DNA of 64,000 bases, taken from contig CAURED010000001.1 in assembly GCA_963524205.1 (NCBI GenBank), forward strand, positions 186,001 through 250,000. Reading direction: 5' to 3'. Below are positions 38,301-44,784 of this stretch, piece after piece (the stretch's first letter is position 1; each line of letters begins with the position of its first letter). The translations under genes were made by a program, and so were the position numbers. Below the pieces are notes generated by a model. It did not search any database. It was given only the letters and a program-made list of their open reading frames with translations, and had not been told where the DNA came from. The DNA comes from Aminipila sp963524205 (GTDB lineage: Bacteria > Bacillota > Clostridia > Peptostreptococcales > Anaerovoracaceae).

Positions 38301-39996
38301 TTGCCCTTATCGTAATCTCTTTGCTGACATTTCCTTTAGAGAGAGCCATCTTAATATCATTTATGAAAACGTAGGCAGTACTGTAACCCAGTGTTGATGG
38401 GTCCTGATAAAAGTATGTAATATCTCCATTGGTTCCAATGCTTCCCACATCCGCTCTTGCAGGAGTACCTGTATTAATAAGCTGCACCGTAACCCCTGTA
38501 ACGTTCTTTTTTTCCAAGGTATTATTTACAAAAGTTATAAAATTTGTATCTCTACCATTCTTTGGAATCATATTATTAGACAAAATCTGAATAGCTTTAT
38601 CCACGGTTTCTTTGTCCTGACTATCACTCCCCGCTGCTACTGTAAATACAAAATCTTTTGTTTTCTGTATTCCATTCTTAGATACGGTAGCCGTCAGAGT
38701 AACTTTTGTATCTGCATCAGGAGGATTAATAACACCTTCATGGGAAATGACTGCTTCATTTCCTGACTTCCAAAAAATGGATGTACCATTGATTCCTGAT
38801 GTGGGCAGCGTAATATTTGCAGTTATTGGGGATGAAGTATCCATAGTCAAAGCGTCCACTGCTGCTGCCACAGCATCCTCATCGTTCATCTCTGGCTGCT
38901 GCCACTGATGGACAGGATACTCTCCTTCCACAGCTACAAACTCTGCTTCCTGTGGAGGATTCACCCCATTAATCAAGGTAACAAAGTCTGCCGTTTTCAT
39001 GTCTGCAGCAGTCTTAACTGCATTAGTACCTGAAACTGAAGCTGTACCTCCAAAGCCTTTTTCTGCTGAACCTTCCAACCAATAGCAGTCACTTACAGTA
39101 GCAACAATACCACTGGATTCTCCTGCCAATGCACCTACATTGGTTGTTCCTGAAACATTTCCAATATTGTAGCTCTTCTGCAAATTAGATGTAGAACTGC
39201 TAGATGTAGAACCTAAAATACCCCCAACATAAGAGCTTGAAGTGCTAATATCTCCGTTATTATAACAATAACTAACATCCACAAACTTAGCGACTCCAAT
39301 GATACCGCCTGCCATCCGCTTTCCTGACACAGATCCTACATTAAGAGAGCCTAATATCTTAATATTAGAATTAGAATTACCCTCTGTGCCGCCTACAAGC
39401 CCGCCTACAGTTGTTCCGTTCTTTGCACTCACATCAGCATAATTGGCACAATTTACAATCTGGCTGCCACCATTGGCACATCCAGCGATGCCTCCCGTAT
39501 AAGTAGCACCGGTAGCACTATTGGTAATTGTCCCTTTTACTGTGAGGTTTTTCACAGTGCTACCGGAACCCAGGTTTCCAAAAAAGCCAAGGTATTTTCC
39601 CGCACAATTGATATAGATGCCGCTAACAGTGTGACCTTTCCCATCAAAGGCTCCAGTATAGGGTTTTTGGCTATCAAGTCCTGTACCAATTGGTGTCCAA
39701 GGGCGGCTTTCCCCACCCATATTAATATCCTCATCTAGAACGGCACATAGTGTTAGATTTTTGTTAGCCTCCTCTGCAAACCATGCCAGCTCATCGGCAG
39801 TCTTTATGACATAAGGGTTTTCATTACTCCCGTTTCCTGACGACGGTTGACTAGTGTTTCCTGTGCTGTTAGTTGTGACTTCATCTGCATACACACTTAG
39901 GTTACCAGCTTCTGGTATACAAAAACCTGTAAAAATTATGGCAATGGTCAATATAATCACTAGAACTTTTTTTACTTTATTCATTTCAAAAAACAT
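32374..39996 (-). CDS. Giant S-layer-anchored protein with intrinsic-factor-like corrinoid-binding module
   Basis: A 2540-residue secreted protein. The start MFFEMNKVKK was chosen because GAGG lies five bases upstream and the 50 upstream codons overlap the riboswitch terminator. Layout: a signal peptide to about residue 38 (cleavage near VYA-DE); GLUG-type repeats, about 100-320 (GAFDGKGHTVSGIYI, YTGGIAG, VGGLVGG); bacterial Ig-like domains from about 371, several more up to about 1680; a DUF4430 domain, about 996-1115; an alpha/alpha-barrel (terpenoid-cyclase/transcobalamin-like) region, about 1682-1990 (GDNGSYGNSNSDAMVIITLA, ATSQGLLGLI); a second DUF4430, about 2007-2115 (SGWLYKVNEKVPN); and three SLH domains, about 2359-2540. 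Barrel followed by DUF4430 is the order in intrinsic factor. With the B12 riboswitch upstream, I infer wall-anchored corrinoid capture. Confidence 0.85.
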   Translation of the reverse strand: MFFEMNKVKKVLVIILTIAIIFTGFCIPEAGNLSVYADEVTTNSTGNTSQPSSGNGSNENPYVIKTADELAWFAEEANKNLTLCAVLDEDINMGGESRPWTPIGTGLDSQKPYTGAFDGKGHTVSGIYINCAGKYLGFFGNLGSGSTVKNLTVKGTITNSATGATYTGGIAGCANGGSQIVNCANYADVSAKNGTTVGGLVGGTEGNSNSNIKILGSLNVGSVSGKRMAGGIIGVAKFVDVSYCYNNGDISTSSSYVGGILGSTSSSSTSNLQKSYNIGNVSGTTNVGALAGESSGIVATVSDCYWLEGSAEKGFGGTASVSGTNAVKTAADMKTADFVTLINGVNPPQEAEFVAVEGEYPVHQWQQPEMNDEDAVAAAVDALTMDTSSPITANITLPTSGINGTSIFWKSGNEAVISHEGVINPPDADTKVTLTATVSKNGIQKTKDFVFTVAAGSDSQDKETVDKAIQILSNNMIPKNGRDTNFITFVNNTLEKKNVTGVTVQLINTGTPARADVGSIGTNGDITYFYQDPSTLGYSTAYVFINDIKMALSKGNVSKEITIRARLDWDESKAKDWLNKAVLDTIDWDSIKNSNLDQQAVTDSLSLPIRKRDIKDNLLANLTWSSSDTGVVQIAKGEVGGNIPVEATVKRQSEDREVILTVSAENTKALGIIGTKTIVLKVKGDGKSLSEQEKMQAMLDKHCTEGCMTLASTGEKVTGPVRGDVMILKHSRDWFDAESGLEFDSKITDPNSESSTRRNYDFTATISDSKYADSGYPRINVYQPLPGQSPATVNVTLTMTKVDDKSISASKKLTFQVAPWEQEELDKAIADATELMGKAEDDYAKALLEGTKNTADNITENLAPFRNVTLKDGKPVFSNNISISAIRLIADEYPGYDPMMVYSGGYRTFKSSQENTISNEMLQLIGKVPEDKQITITAWLTHSGLGKYWAKYGAAENTTPEDKTYKAFEHFYKNEVNATYTVKGKGGEPDPYGSSADINFAFSYDGNFEVQPAPMKVEAGYAAKFGIGGPSTNPTVLDAVVMAHKQKYGDAFTSTTAQTYMDGDLTKLFEHDGINTFFGHYINGVYSADYANSAKLKDGDVVHVFLYKDDKDGDPVANFYKDGSFVSDITTTDGSLTLNLMKAKGHGLTKETPVRDVQVGVMNKDGKLSGDNILAMVKSDVDGSFTLKFIENETFFIMSDHTCAGKDMQPAWCKVTVSGAMTEAEMRELVEQDKNVLKIDGLNKDGTTSSEMLGLASQGLSGKTLIKWESDTPSVITNKGQIIRDSQNHEVKLRAVISCGSVSESKEFAVNVSALTNDEAAKILNEAKAKLTTEALVPVEYDGLDTNSKMYLINSKELDTNLLMKAVTLIDNPEIKVALESSSNSAVGADGKITYGNTEVTGEVAFKLTVGGQTQTHTINVKVPVHMKNKKDYMEEVAKGLNFETIKGNNLTKDDIKSEILLPNALDVDKKYEETEIIAEWVSDHPEIIRIPSESIVDQKDLNEVYKAEIIRPDVKTTVKLTPTFSYYTEENSKRGIFPPGPMPENMTLEPIIVQVNPLTTNEKEAVKGMLKAALDTIVKNKITAYTNGTNSGLEADLNAVTDDLQLYDFGTDSVYKDSGIRVIWASSNSAIAVNELRAKVSRPTGTQNAVGKLTLTLFKDNISVSKDFPVIVLADPDAKLKSEMLAFMNAITEDYAAKDASWWGRLDSGKFWNAVGMEAYKNYQPDIRNMLSKEAKQAFINKMIAISVKGDSEAVKNANIQANVINGLSAMGYDPTELWTVNHTKSSAVDKLKAINIDSMNNDQKKAYRTIAPYVLAAFRQGDYSTEQQENAHIKFLIEQLNLDANWTIGIDYPAMMMQGLTPYYDRADVKKALDAAVEKLSAKQGDNGSYGNSNSDAMVIITLAQMGINPVSDSRFLKNEKSLLNGLLLYKTKDNKGFSHTQGKDYNDLATSQGLLGLISVFNVMDTGKAYNVYDFSKTAKTAAYANGTIAGEPEEPEIKPEEGKEITVSFAMKADRGTWIPTTSVTLKKDAKVYHAFVKVLNDAGFTYVGANRNYVSSITNKDGKILAEFTNGPDSGWLYKVNEKVPNVGLKDYTLANGDKLVWYYTNDWTKDPGAIEAMGGSKSVKITEEKKGTSVGRVEAEAKTDKNGTAATTISDKDISSAIKDMLKKAAESKSDLVKKVSIEVKADAKATKVETTIPKVSVTELNKNVDAVMVNTPLANISMDRETLKRIAENIKGDLKVSAEKADLQKSIMQDEKISKESKDRIEEKIGSRPVFDFSMQSGNEKVSEFAGKITISIPYKLQANEKPEGIVVYYISNEGTMIKVSGAKYISENVEFTTSHFSYYAVGYEEPLKFTDVKSGAWYTEAVDYVVKNNLMNGVSATSFKPDDNTTRAMLATIIYNAEGKQNVKEESSFTDVKKDAWYGSSVIWTSEKEIVKGMNDNMFMPTGNVTREQVAVMLYNYAKFKKLNTEVNKAAIGKMTDSEEVSSWAKEAVTWTLDKKIMKGKGNNFLDPKGNATRAEIAQMIKNLIEVK

Positions 39997-40130
39997 TGCT
40001 TCCTCTTTTCTCCTTCTGTTATTTTTATCTATATCATCGCATAATGCGTTATTTTTTGAACAGATAAAACCAGTATTCTCCTGATAAAAAGCAAAGCAAC
40101 CAGCCACACAACTAATATGTTTTTGAATAC

Positions 40131-40161
40131 AAAAAAACTGTAGCATTAAAAATACTACAGT
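40131..40161 (-). terminator. Riboswitch expression-platform terminator
   Basis: ACTGTAG and CTACAGT form a 7-bp stem with an 11-base loop, followed on the minus strand by seven T. It lies between the cobalamin aptamer and the surface-protein gene, so ligand binding probably causes premature termination. Confidence 0.85.
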
Positions 40162-40234
40162 CCGTTTTTACTGCAAAAACAAAGATATATTTCACATAAA
40201 TATCCATCTATTAATCAGTATAGCCGATTTCCCG

Positions 40235-40410
40235 CGGAATACTGGTTCTATCATTTTAAGCAGGTCTTCTGGCTCACGTATCATCACTTTTCTAACCTTC
40301 CCAAGATTCTCTCAGTGGTTTTTAGAAAAATTCCTCGCTTACAGCGGCGGGACCGCGCAGGTCTTTCACCTGCTTCCCTCTTAGCCATCCTAATTCGGTA
40401 TTCTACCAAT
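40235..40410 (-). promoter_or_regulatory. Cobalamin riboswitch
   Basis: On the minus strand the conserved B12-element segments occur in order: GGGAAGCAGGTGAAAGACCT, GCGGTCCCGCCGCTGTAA, AACCACTGAGAG, TGGGAAGG and TGAGCCAGAAGACCTGC. The closing helix is GAATAC (5' end) with GTATTC (3' end). Class I/II aptamers of this kind bind adenosyl- or related cobalamins and normally switch genes off. The controlled gene is the giant surface protein. Confidence 0.96.
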
Positions 40411-40464
40411 TAAAACGGAACATAAAATGATTATTAAATTATTTTAAGAACTTCATTACCTAAA

Positions 40465-40493
40465 ATACTACCATTAAATAGAATTAGTGTCAA
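40465..40493 (-). promoter_or_regulatory. Sigma-A promoter of the riboswitch transcript
   Basis: On the minus strand, consensus TTGACA, 17 bases, TAGTAT, about 55 bases before the aptamer. The -35 box lies inside the hairpin that ends the upstream ABC operon. Confidence 0.7.
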
Positions 40494-40512
40494 CACCATA
40501 GGTATTGACACC
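40487..40512 (-). terminator. Hairpin ending the MarR-ABC operon
   Basis: GTGTCAA/TTGACAC plus ACC/GGT around a three-base loop with one mismatch, 33 bases beyond the ABC stop codon. The T-run is weak (AATTCTATTTAAT), so read-through into the riboswitch region is possible. Confidence 0.5.
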
Positions 40513-40544
40513 ATTTTTCTAAATCATAAGAACAAGGATAAAAT

Positions 40545-42392
40545 TTATGCTGCAGGTTCAAATTGACTGTTATAAAGCTCAGCATAGAATCCACCCTGTG
40601 CAAGCAGCTCTTTGTGATTACCGCTTTCAATGATATCCCCGTCTTTCATCACAAGAATCAAGTCAGCATTCTTAATGGTGGAAAGCCTGTGGGCAATGAC
40701 AAAAGAAGTTCTGCCAACTGTCAGCTGATCCATTGCGGATTGAACAATACGCTCAGTACGGGTATCTACCGAACTGGTTGCTTCATCTAAAATCAACAGA
40801 GGGGCATTCTGTATCATTGCCCGGGCAATGGTGATGAGCTGTTTTTGTCCTTCTGACAGACTGGCTTTATCGTTTAATACAGTATCATATCCCTGTGGCA
40901 AGGTTTTGATGAAATGATGCAAACCAACAGTTTTACAGGCCTTCACCACCTGTTCTTCTGTGATACCCTGCTTACTGTAAATAATATTCTCCTTTATAGT
41001 GCCTTCAAACAGCCACGAGTCTTGCAAAACCATACAGAATTGTTGGTGGACATTCTCCCGTGGTACTTGACTGACCGGCGTTCCATCCAGCAATATTTCA
41101 CCGCCATCTAATTCATAAAACCGCATTAACAGATTCATAATGGTAGTTTTTCCTGCACCAGTAGGGCCAACAATAGCAACCTTCTGTCCTGGTTTTATTT
41201 TTGCAGAGAAATCTTGAATAATAGTCTTTTCTGGTACATATCCGAATTTAACATGTTTAAATTCCACTTCACCCTTCACATCCTGCAAGGTTTTTACTTT
41301 CTGGCTCTCATTGTCCATTTCTGCTTCTTCTAAAAACTCAAATACACGTTCTCCAGCAGCAGCGGTTCGCTGCAGGTTGTTTGCAGCTTGAGCCATCTGG
41401 GAAAGAGGCTGGGTAAATAGACGGATGTACATCATAAATGCCACAATGACCCCAAATGAAATGGTGCCTTTCATGGCCAATACCGCACCGGCTACACAGA
41501 CAGCTACATATCCAAAGTTTCCGATGAATTGCATCATGGGCATCATCAGTCCGGATAAAAATTGTGATTTCCATGCACTGTCATATAGTCCTTCATTAAT
41601 TTCTTCAAAATTCTTCTTTGCATCCTTGCTTCCGTTATATGCCTTAACAATATTGTGTCCAGAATAAATTTCTTCAATATATCCATTAACATTTCCAAGT
41701 CCCTTTTGCTGTGCAGAAAAATATTTTTGAGACTTCTTCATAATGAATATCATAAGAGTAAAACCAATTACACTTGCAAAAACTGCAGTCAGGGCGAGAA
41801 TCCAATTGGTATAAAACATCATGATAAAAGACCCGATAAACATAGTTACAGAGGTAACCAGTGTTCCTACACTTTGATTCATAGTCTGTCCAATTGCATC
41901 CACATCGTTAGTGACACGGCTCAGCACATCTCCATAGCTTGTTTTATCAAAATATCCCAGCGGAAGACGGTTTATTTTCTGTGATATATCGGTACGCATG
42001 GTTTTGGAGATTTTTTGCGTAACCGTAGCCATAATAAAGCTTTGGGTAAAATTCAGCAAGGTAGCACTTGCATAGAAAAATACCAGCAGTATTGCTGTAT
42101 GAACTACAGCATCCATATTGATTACCCCTGTAATCATGTGACCGTTTATCAATGCAGGCAGCCCTTTAGTAATTTCGTTGGTCATATCTTTCAGTTTATC
42201 TGGACCAATAATCTGCAGTACTGTACCTGCAGCTGCTGTCAATAAGGCAAACACCATGATTGGAAGGTATGCTTTGCAATAGTTGATTAATTTCCCCCAT
42301 GTTCCCTTGAAATCCTGGGACTTTTCCACAGTAGTTCCCATTCCTTGGGGGCCTCCCATGGGCCCTTGTCTTCTTTGTATATTCTCACTCAT
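40545..42392 (-). CDS. ABC exporter half, canonical ATPase (heterodimer subunit)
   Basis: A 615-residue half-transporter: a Gly/Met-rich cytoplasmic tail of about 25 residues, six membrane helices, then an ATPase domain with Walker A GPTGAGKTT (about residue 409), signature LSEGQKQL, Walker B with catalytic Glu LLILDEATSSVD, and switch His IAHRLST. Its start overlaps the stop of the upstream subunit (ATGA), which has a degenerate ATPase. The pair therefore forms a BmrCD/LmrCD-type heterodimeric multidrug exporter, the canonical site lying with this subunit's Walker B. The signature glycine change (SEG for SGG) fits the asymmetric site. Confidence 0.94.
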   Translation of the reverse strand: MSENIQRRQGPMGGPQGMGTTVEKSQDFKGTWGKLINYCKAYLPIMVFALLTAAAGTVLQIIGPDKLKDMTNEITKGLPALINGHMITGVINMDAVVHTAILLVFFYASATLLNFTQSFIMATVTQKISKTMRTDISQKINRLPLGYFDKTSYGDVLSRVTNDVDAIGQTMNQSVGTLVTSVTMFIGSFIMMFYTNWILALTAVFASVIGFTLMIFIMKKSQKYFSAQQKGLGNVNGYIEEIYSGHNIVKAYNGSKDAKKNFEEINEGLYDSAWKSQFLSGLMMPMMQFIGNFGYVAVCVAGAVLAMKGTISFGVIVAFMMYIRLFTQPLSQMAQAANNLQRTAAAGERVFEFLEEAEMDNESQKVKTLQDVKGEVEFKHVKFGYVPEKTIIQDFSAKIKPGQKVAIVGPTGAGKTTIMNLLMRFYELDGGEILLDGTPVSQVPRENVHQQFCMVLQDSWLFEGTIKENIIYSKQGITEEQVVKACKTVGLHHFIKTLPQGYDTVLNDKASLSEGQKQLITIARAMIQNAPLLILDEATSSVDTRTERIVQSAMDQLTVGRTSFVIAHRLSTIKNADLILVMKDGDIIESGNHKELLAQGGFYAELYNSQFEPAA

Positions 42393-44149
42393 GATACAAG
42401 TTCCTCCTCACTAAGCTGTGACATGGCTATTTCTTTATACACCTGGCATGTTGCAAGTAACTCTCTGTGGGTACCCTTTCCCACCATTCTTCCTTCATCC
42501 AGAACAATGATCTGATCCGCATCCATAATGGTACCGATACGCTGGGCCACAATCAGACTGGTTATTCCAGCTGTCTCTTTCTTAAGAGCACTTCGCAGCA
42601 CACGGTCTGTTTTGTAATCCAATGCAGAAAAGCTGTCATCAAAAATATAGATTTCCGGATTTCGGCAGACAGCACGGGCAATAGCCAGTCTTTGTTTCTG
42701 CCCGCCGGACACATTTGTACCACCCTGTGAAATATCTGCATGGTACCCACTGTCCATTGCTTCCACAAAGTCTGTTCCCTGAGCAATAGCCACTGCTTTT
42801 TTAATTTGTTCTGCACTGGCAGTCTCTTTACCATTTTCGCCGTAAGCAACATTGGAACTTACACTACCACGAAATAAGACTGCCTTCTGAGGAACATAAC
42901 CGATTTTACTATATAAGGCCTCTCCCTCATAATCTTTTACATTTACCCCATCAATTAGCACCTCACCTTCCGAAGCATCAAAGAAACGTGGAACCAGATT
43001 GATTAAGGTACTCTTGCCGCTGCCTGTAGATCCAATAAATGCTATGGTTTCGCCCTTCTTCACAGAAAAACTCACATCTTGCAACACATATTCTGCAGCA
43101 TCGGGATATTTAAAGCTGACATTTTTAAATTCTACTTCACCCACAAGCCCCGGCTTTCCTTCTGTTAGGGTTCCTGCAAGAATAGTGGGCTTTGTATCCA
43201 GCACTTCATTAATACGCTTAGCAGATACGGTAGCCCTTGGCATCAATATGAAAAGCATAACAAGCATCATGAAGGACATGATTACCTGTACTGCATAAGC
43301 AGAGAATACCACCATATTTGAAAATATGGGCAGTTTATCCATGGCCTGGGCATCCTGAATCAGGTATGCGCCAATCCAGTAGATTGCCAGAGAAAGGCCA
43401 CTCATAATCATGGTCATCATTGGCATCATAACAGCCATACCACGGCTGGTGAAAAGCTGTGTTTTCGTCAATTCCTCATTAGCCTGATCAAATTTTTCTT
43501 CCTGATAAGCTTCTGCATTGTAGGCACGGACTACACGCAGTCCCGTCAGGTTCTCCCGAGTTACCTGATTTAGATTGTCGGTTAACGTCTGCATCTTTTT
43601 GAATTTTGGTAGGACAAAAATCATAATAAACGCAATTATAACAATCATAATTAGTACTGCGGCTCCTGTGGCCATGGACCATTCCACGCCTTTATGTGCA
43701 ATTTTAGTAAGTGCCCAGACCGAAAGAATAGGTGCCTTGATAATCATCTGCAATCCCATGGTCACTAACATTTGAATCTGTGTGATATCATTGGTGGAAC
43801 GTGTAATCAGGCTGGATGTGGAAAACCGGTTGATTTCTTCCATGGAGAAAGAATCCACTTTATAAAATAGCATACTGCGCAGCCGTTGGGAAAATGAGGC
43901 GGCGATACGAGCGGCAAAAAATCCTACTATGACTGCCGAAACTACACTTCCAAGAGCACAAAGCAGCATATAGAACCCCTGCTCCCATATGTCACTCATA
44001 GCACTGCCAGGTGTCTGAACCAACCGGGTAATATCTGACATATAATCCGGCAGCTTTAAATCCAGCCAGACCTGTATAACAATAAATACGAGACTGATTG
44101 CAGCCTGAACCCATTCTTTAAATTTAAGATACTTGAAAATTTTAAGCAT
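42389..44149 (-). CDS. ABC exporter half, degenerate ATPase (heterodimer subunit)
   Basis: A 586-residue half-transporter with six membrane helices (about residues 1-310) and an ATPase domain: Walker A GSTGSGKST, signature VSGGQKQRL, but Walker B IYIFDDSFSALD (Asp in place of the catalytic Glu) and Gln for the switch His (IVAQRIGTI). These changes mark the non-hydrolysing site of heterodimeric exporters. It is first in the exporter pair, with AGGAGG five bases before the ATG, and lies 112 bases after the MarR gene with a matching operator in between. Confidence 0.94.
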   Translation of the reverse strand: MLKIFKYLKFKEWVQAAISLVFIVIQVWLDLKLPDYMSDITRLVQTPGSAMSDIWEQGFYMLLCALGSVVSAVIVGFFAARIAASFSQRLRSMLFYKVDSFSMEEINRFSTSSLITRSTNDITQIQMLVTMGLQMIIKAPILSVWALTKIAHKGVEWSMATGAAVLIMIVIIAFIMIFVLPKFKKMQTLTDNLNQVTRENLTGLRVVRAYNAEAYQEEKFDQANEELTKTQLFTSRGMAVMMPMMTMIMSGLSLAIYWIGAYLIQDAQAMDKLPIFSNMVVFSAYAVQVIMSFMMLVMLFILMPRATVSAKRINEVLDTKPTILAGTLTEGKPGLVGEVEFKNVSFKYPDAAEYVLQDVSFSVKKGETIAFIGSTGSGKSTLINLVPRFFDASEGEVLIDGVNVKDYEGEALYSKIGYVPQKAVLFRGSVSSNVAYGENGKETASAEQIKKAVAIAQGTDFVEAMDSGYHADISQGGTNVSGGQKQRLAIARAVCRNPEIYIFDDSFSALDYKTDRVLRSALKKETAGITSLIVAQRIGTIMDADQIIVLDEGRMVGKGTHRELLATCQVYKEIAMSQLSEEELVS

Positions 44150-44193
44150 GTAAACCTCCTAGTGAAATTAGCATTATTTAACATTATTTGTTA

Positions 44194-44206
44194 CTAATAG
44201 TATTAG
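44194..44206 (-). promoter_or_regulatory. Probable MarR operator upstream of the exporter genes
   Basis: Perfect 13-base palindrome CTAATAGTATTAG, the same pattern (CTAAY-N3-RTTAG) as the palindrome in the marR promoter. It could give the exporter genes their own MarR control in addition to read-through. Confidence 0.5.
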
Positions 44207-44260
44207 CATTTGTGCATTTTTTTGCGGTCATTTTTTTGACCGCTATTTTAAAATCATTTT

Positions 44261-44695
44261 TTATTTATTTCTCATAATTTCAGGTGCCATATGGGAAAGT
44301 TTTGCCATAATACGCACAAGTTCTTTGGCATCTTTCTCCCCAAGGGATTCCAGCATACGGGTAGTGGTGCTAAGTGCTGTTTGTCTGTGACTTTCCGCCA
44401 GTTCTTTCCCTGACGGAGTCAGATCAACTAAAATCCTTCTGCGATCATCTATATCAATCTGGCGGGTAATGAGTCCTTTTTTGTCAAGGCTGTTCAGTGT
44501 TGCAGCGATACGGGCAGAGCTGATATTCATCTCAGTACTAATCTCACTTGGCAAAACACATCTTCCTTTTCGAGCAATATATATGATCACAAAGGTTTCA
44601 CCACGCATAATTCCATCAATTCTTTTTTGATGGTGGCCTTTTTGAAACTGATGTGTGTATTGAAGAAACTCTTCAGCAAGCTCAGCATAATCCAT
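44261..44695 (-). CDS. MarR-family transcriptional regulator
   Basis: A 144-residue winged-helix regulator: LPSEISTEMNISSARIAATL recognition region, and wing IDIDDRRRILVDLTPSGKEL. The ATG was chosen over an upstream GTG (AAAGGAAGTG precedes it). It leads the two exporter genes, and palindromes in its promoter and before the exporter genes indicate self- and exporter repression relieved by a transported drug or toxin (inference from the MarR family). Confidence 0.93.
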   Translation of the reverse strand: MDYAELAEEFLQYTHQFQKGHHQKRIDGIMRGETFVIIYIARKGRCVLPSEISTEMNISSARIAATLNSLDKKGLITRQIDIDDRRRILVDLTPSGKELAESHRQTALSTTTRMLESLGEKDAKELVRIMAKLSHMAPEIMRNK

Positions 44696-44720
44696 AATTT
44701 CACTTCCTTTCACAAGAAAT

Positions 44721-44766
44721 AACCTAACACTATTATTATGCTAACAGTGTTAGGTTATTTTGTCAA
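44721..44766 (-). promoter_or_regulatory. marR promoter with palindromic operators
   Basis: On the minus strand TTGACA (44761-44766), 17 bases, TAGCAT. The 13-base palindrome CTAACAGTGTTAG (44741-44753) lies in the spacer, and a near copy CTAACACTATTAT (44723-44735) covers the start region. Together they form an 11-bp inverted repeat AACCTAACACT/AGTGTTAGGTT, which could also terminate ligD. Confidence 0.6.
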
Positions 44767-44784
44767 GAAGTAAATTATATTTTT

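Noticed and set aside
39997..40146. 50-residue N-terminal extension of the giant surface protein
   Set aside because: It overlaps the riboswitch terminator and lacks a signal sequence at its own start; a ribosome-binding site and signal peptide support the internal ATG.
44224..44243. GCGGTCA/TGACCGC hairpin between marR and the exporter genes as a terminator
   Set aside because: On the transcribed (minus) strand it is followed by A, not T; termination there is not supported.
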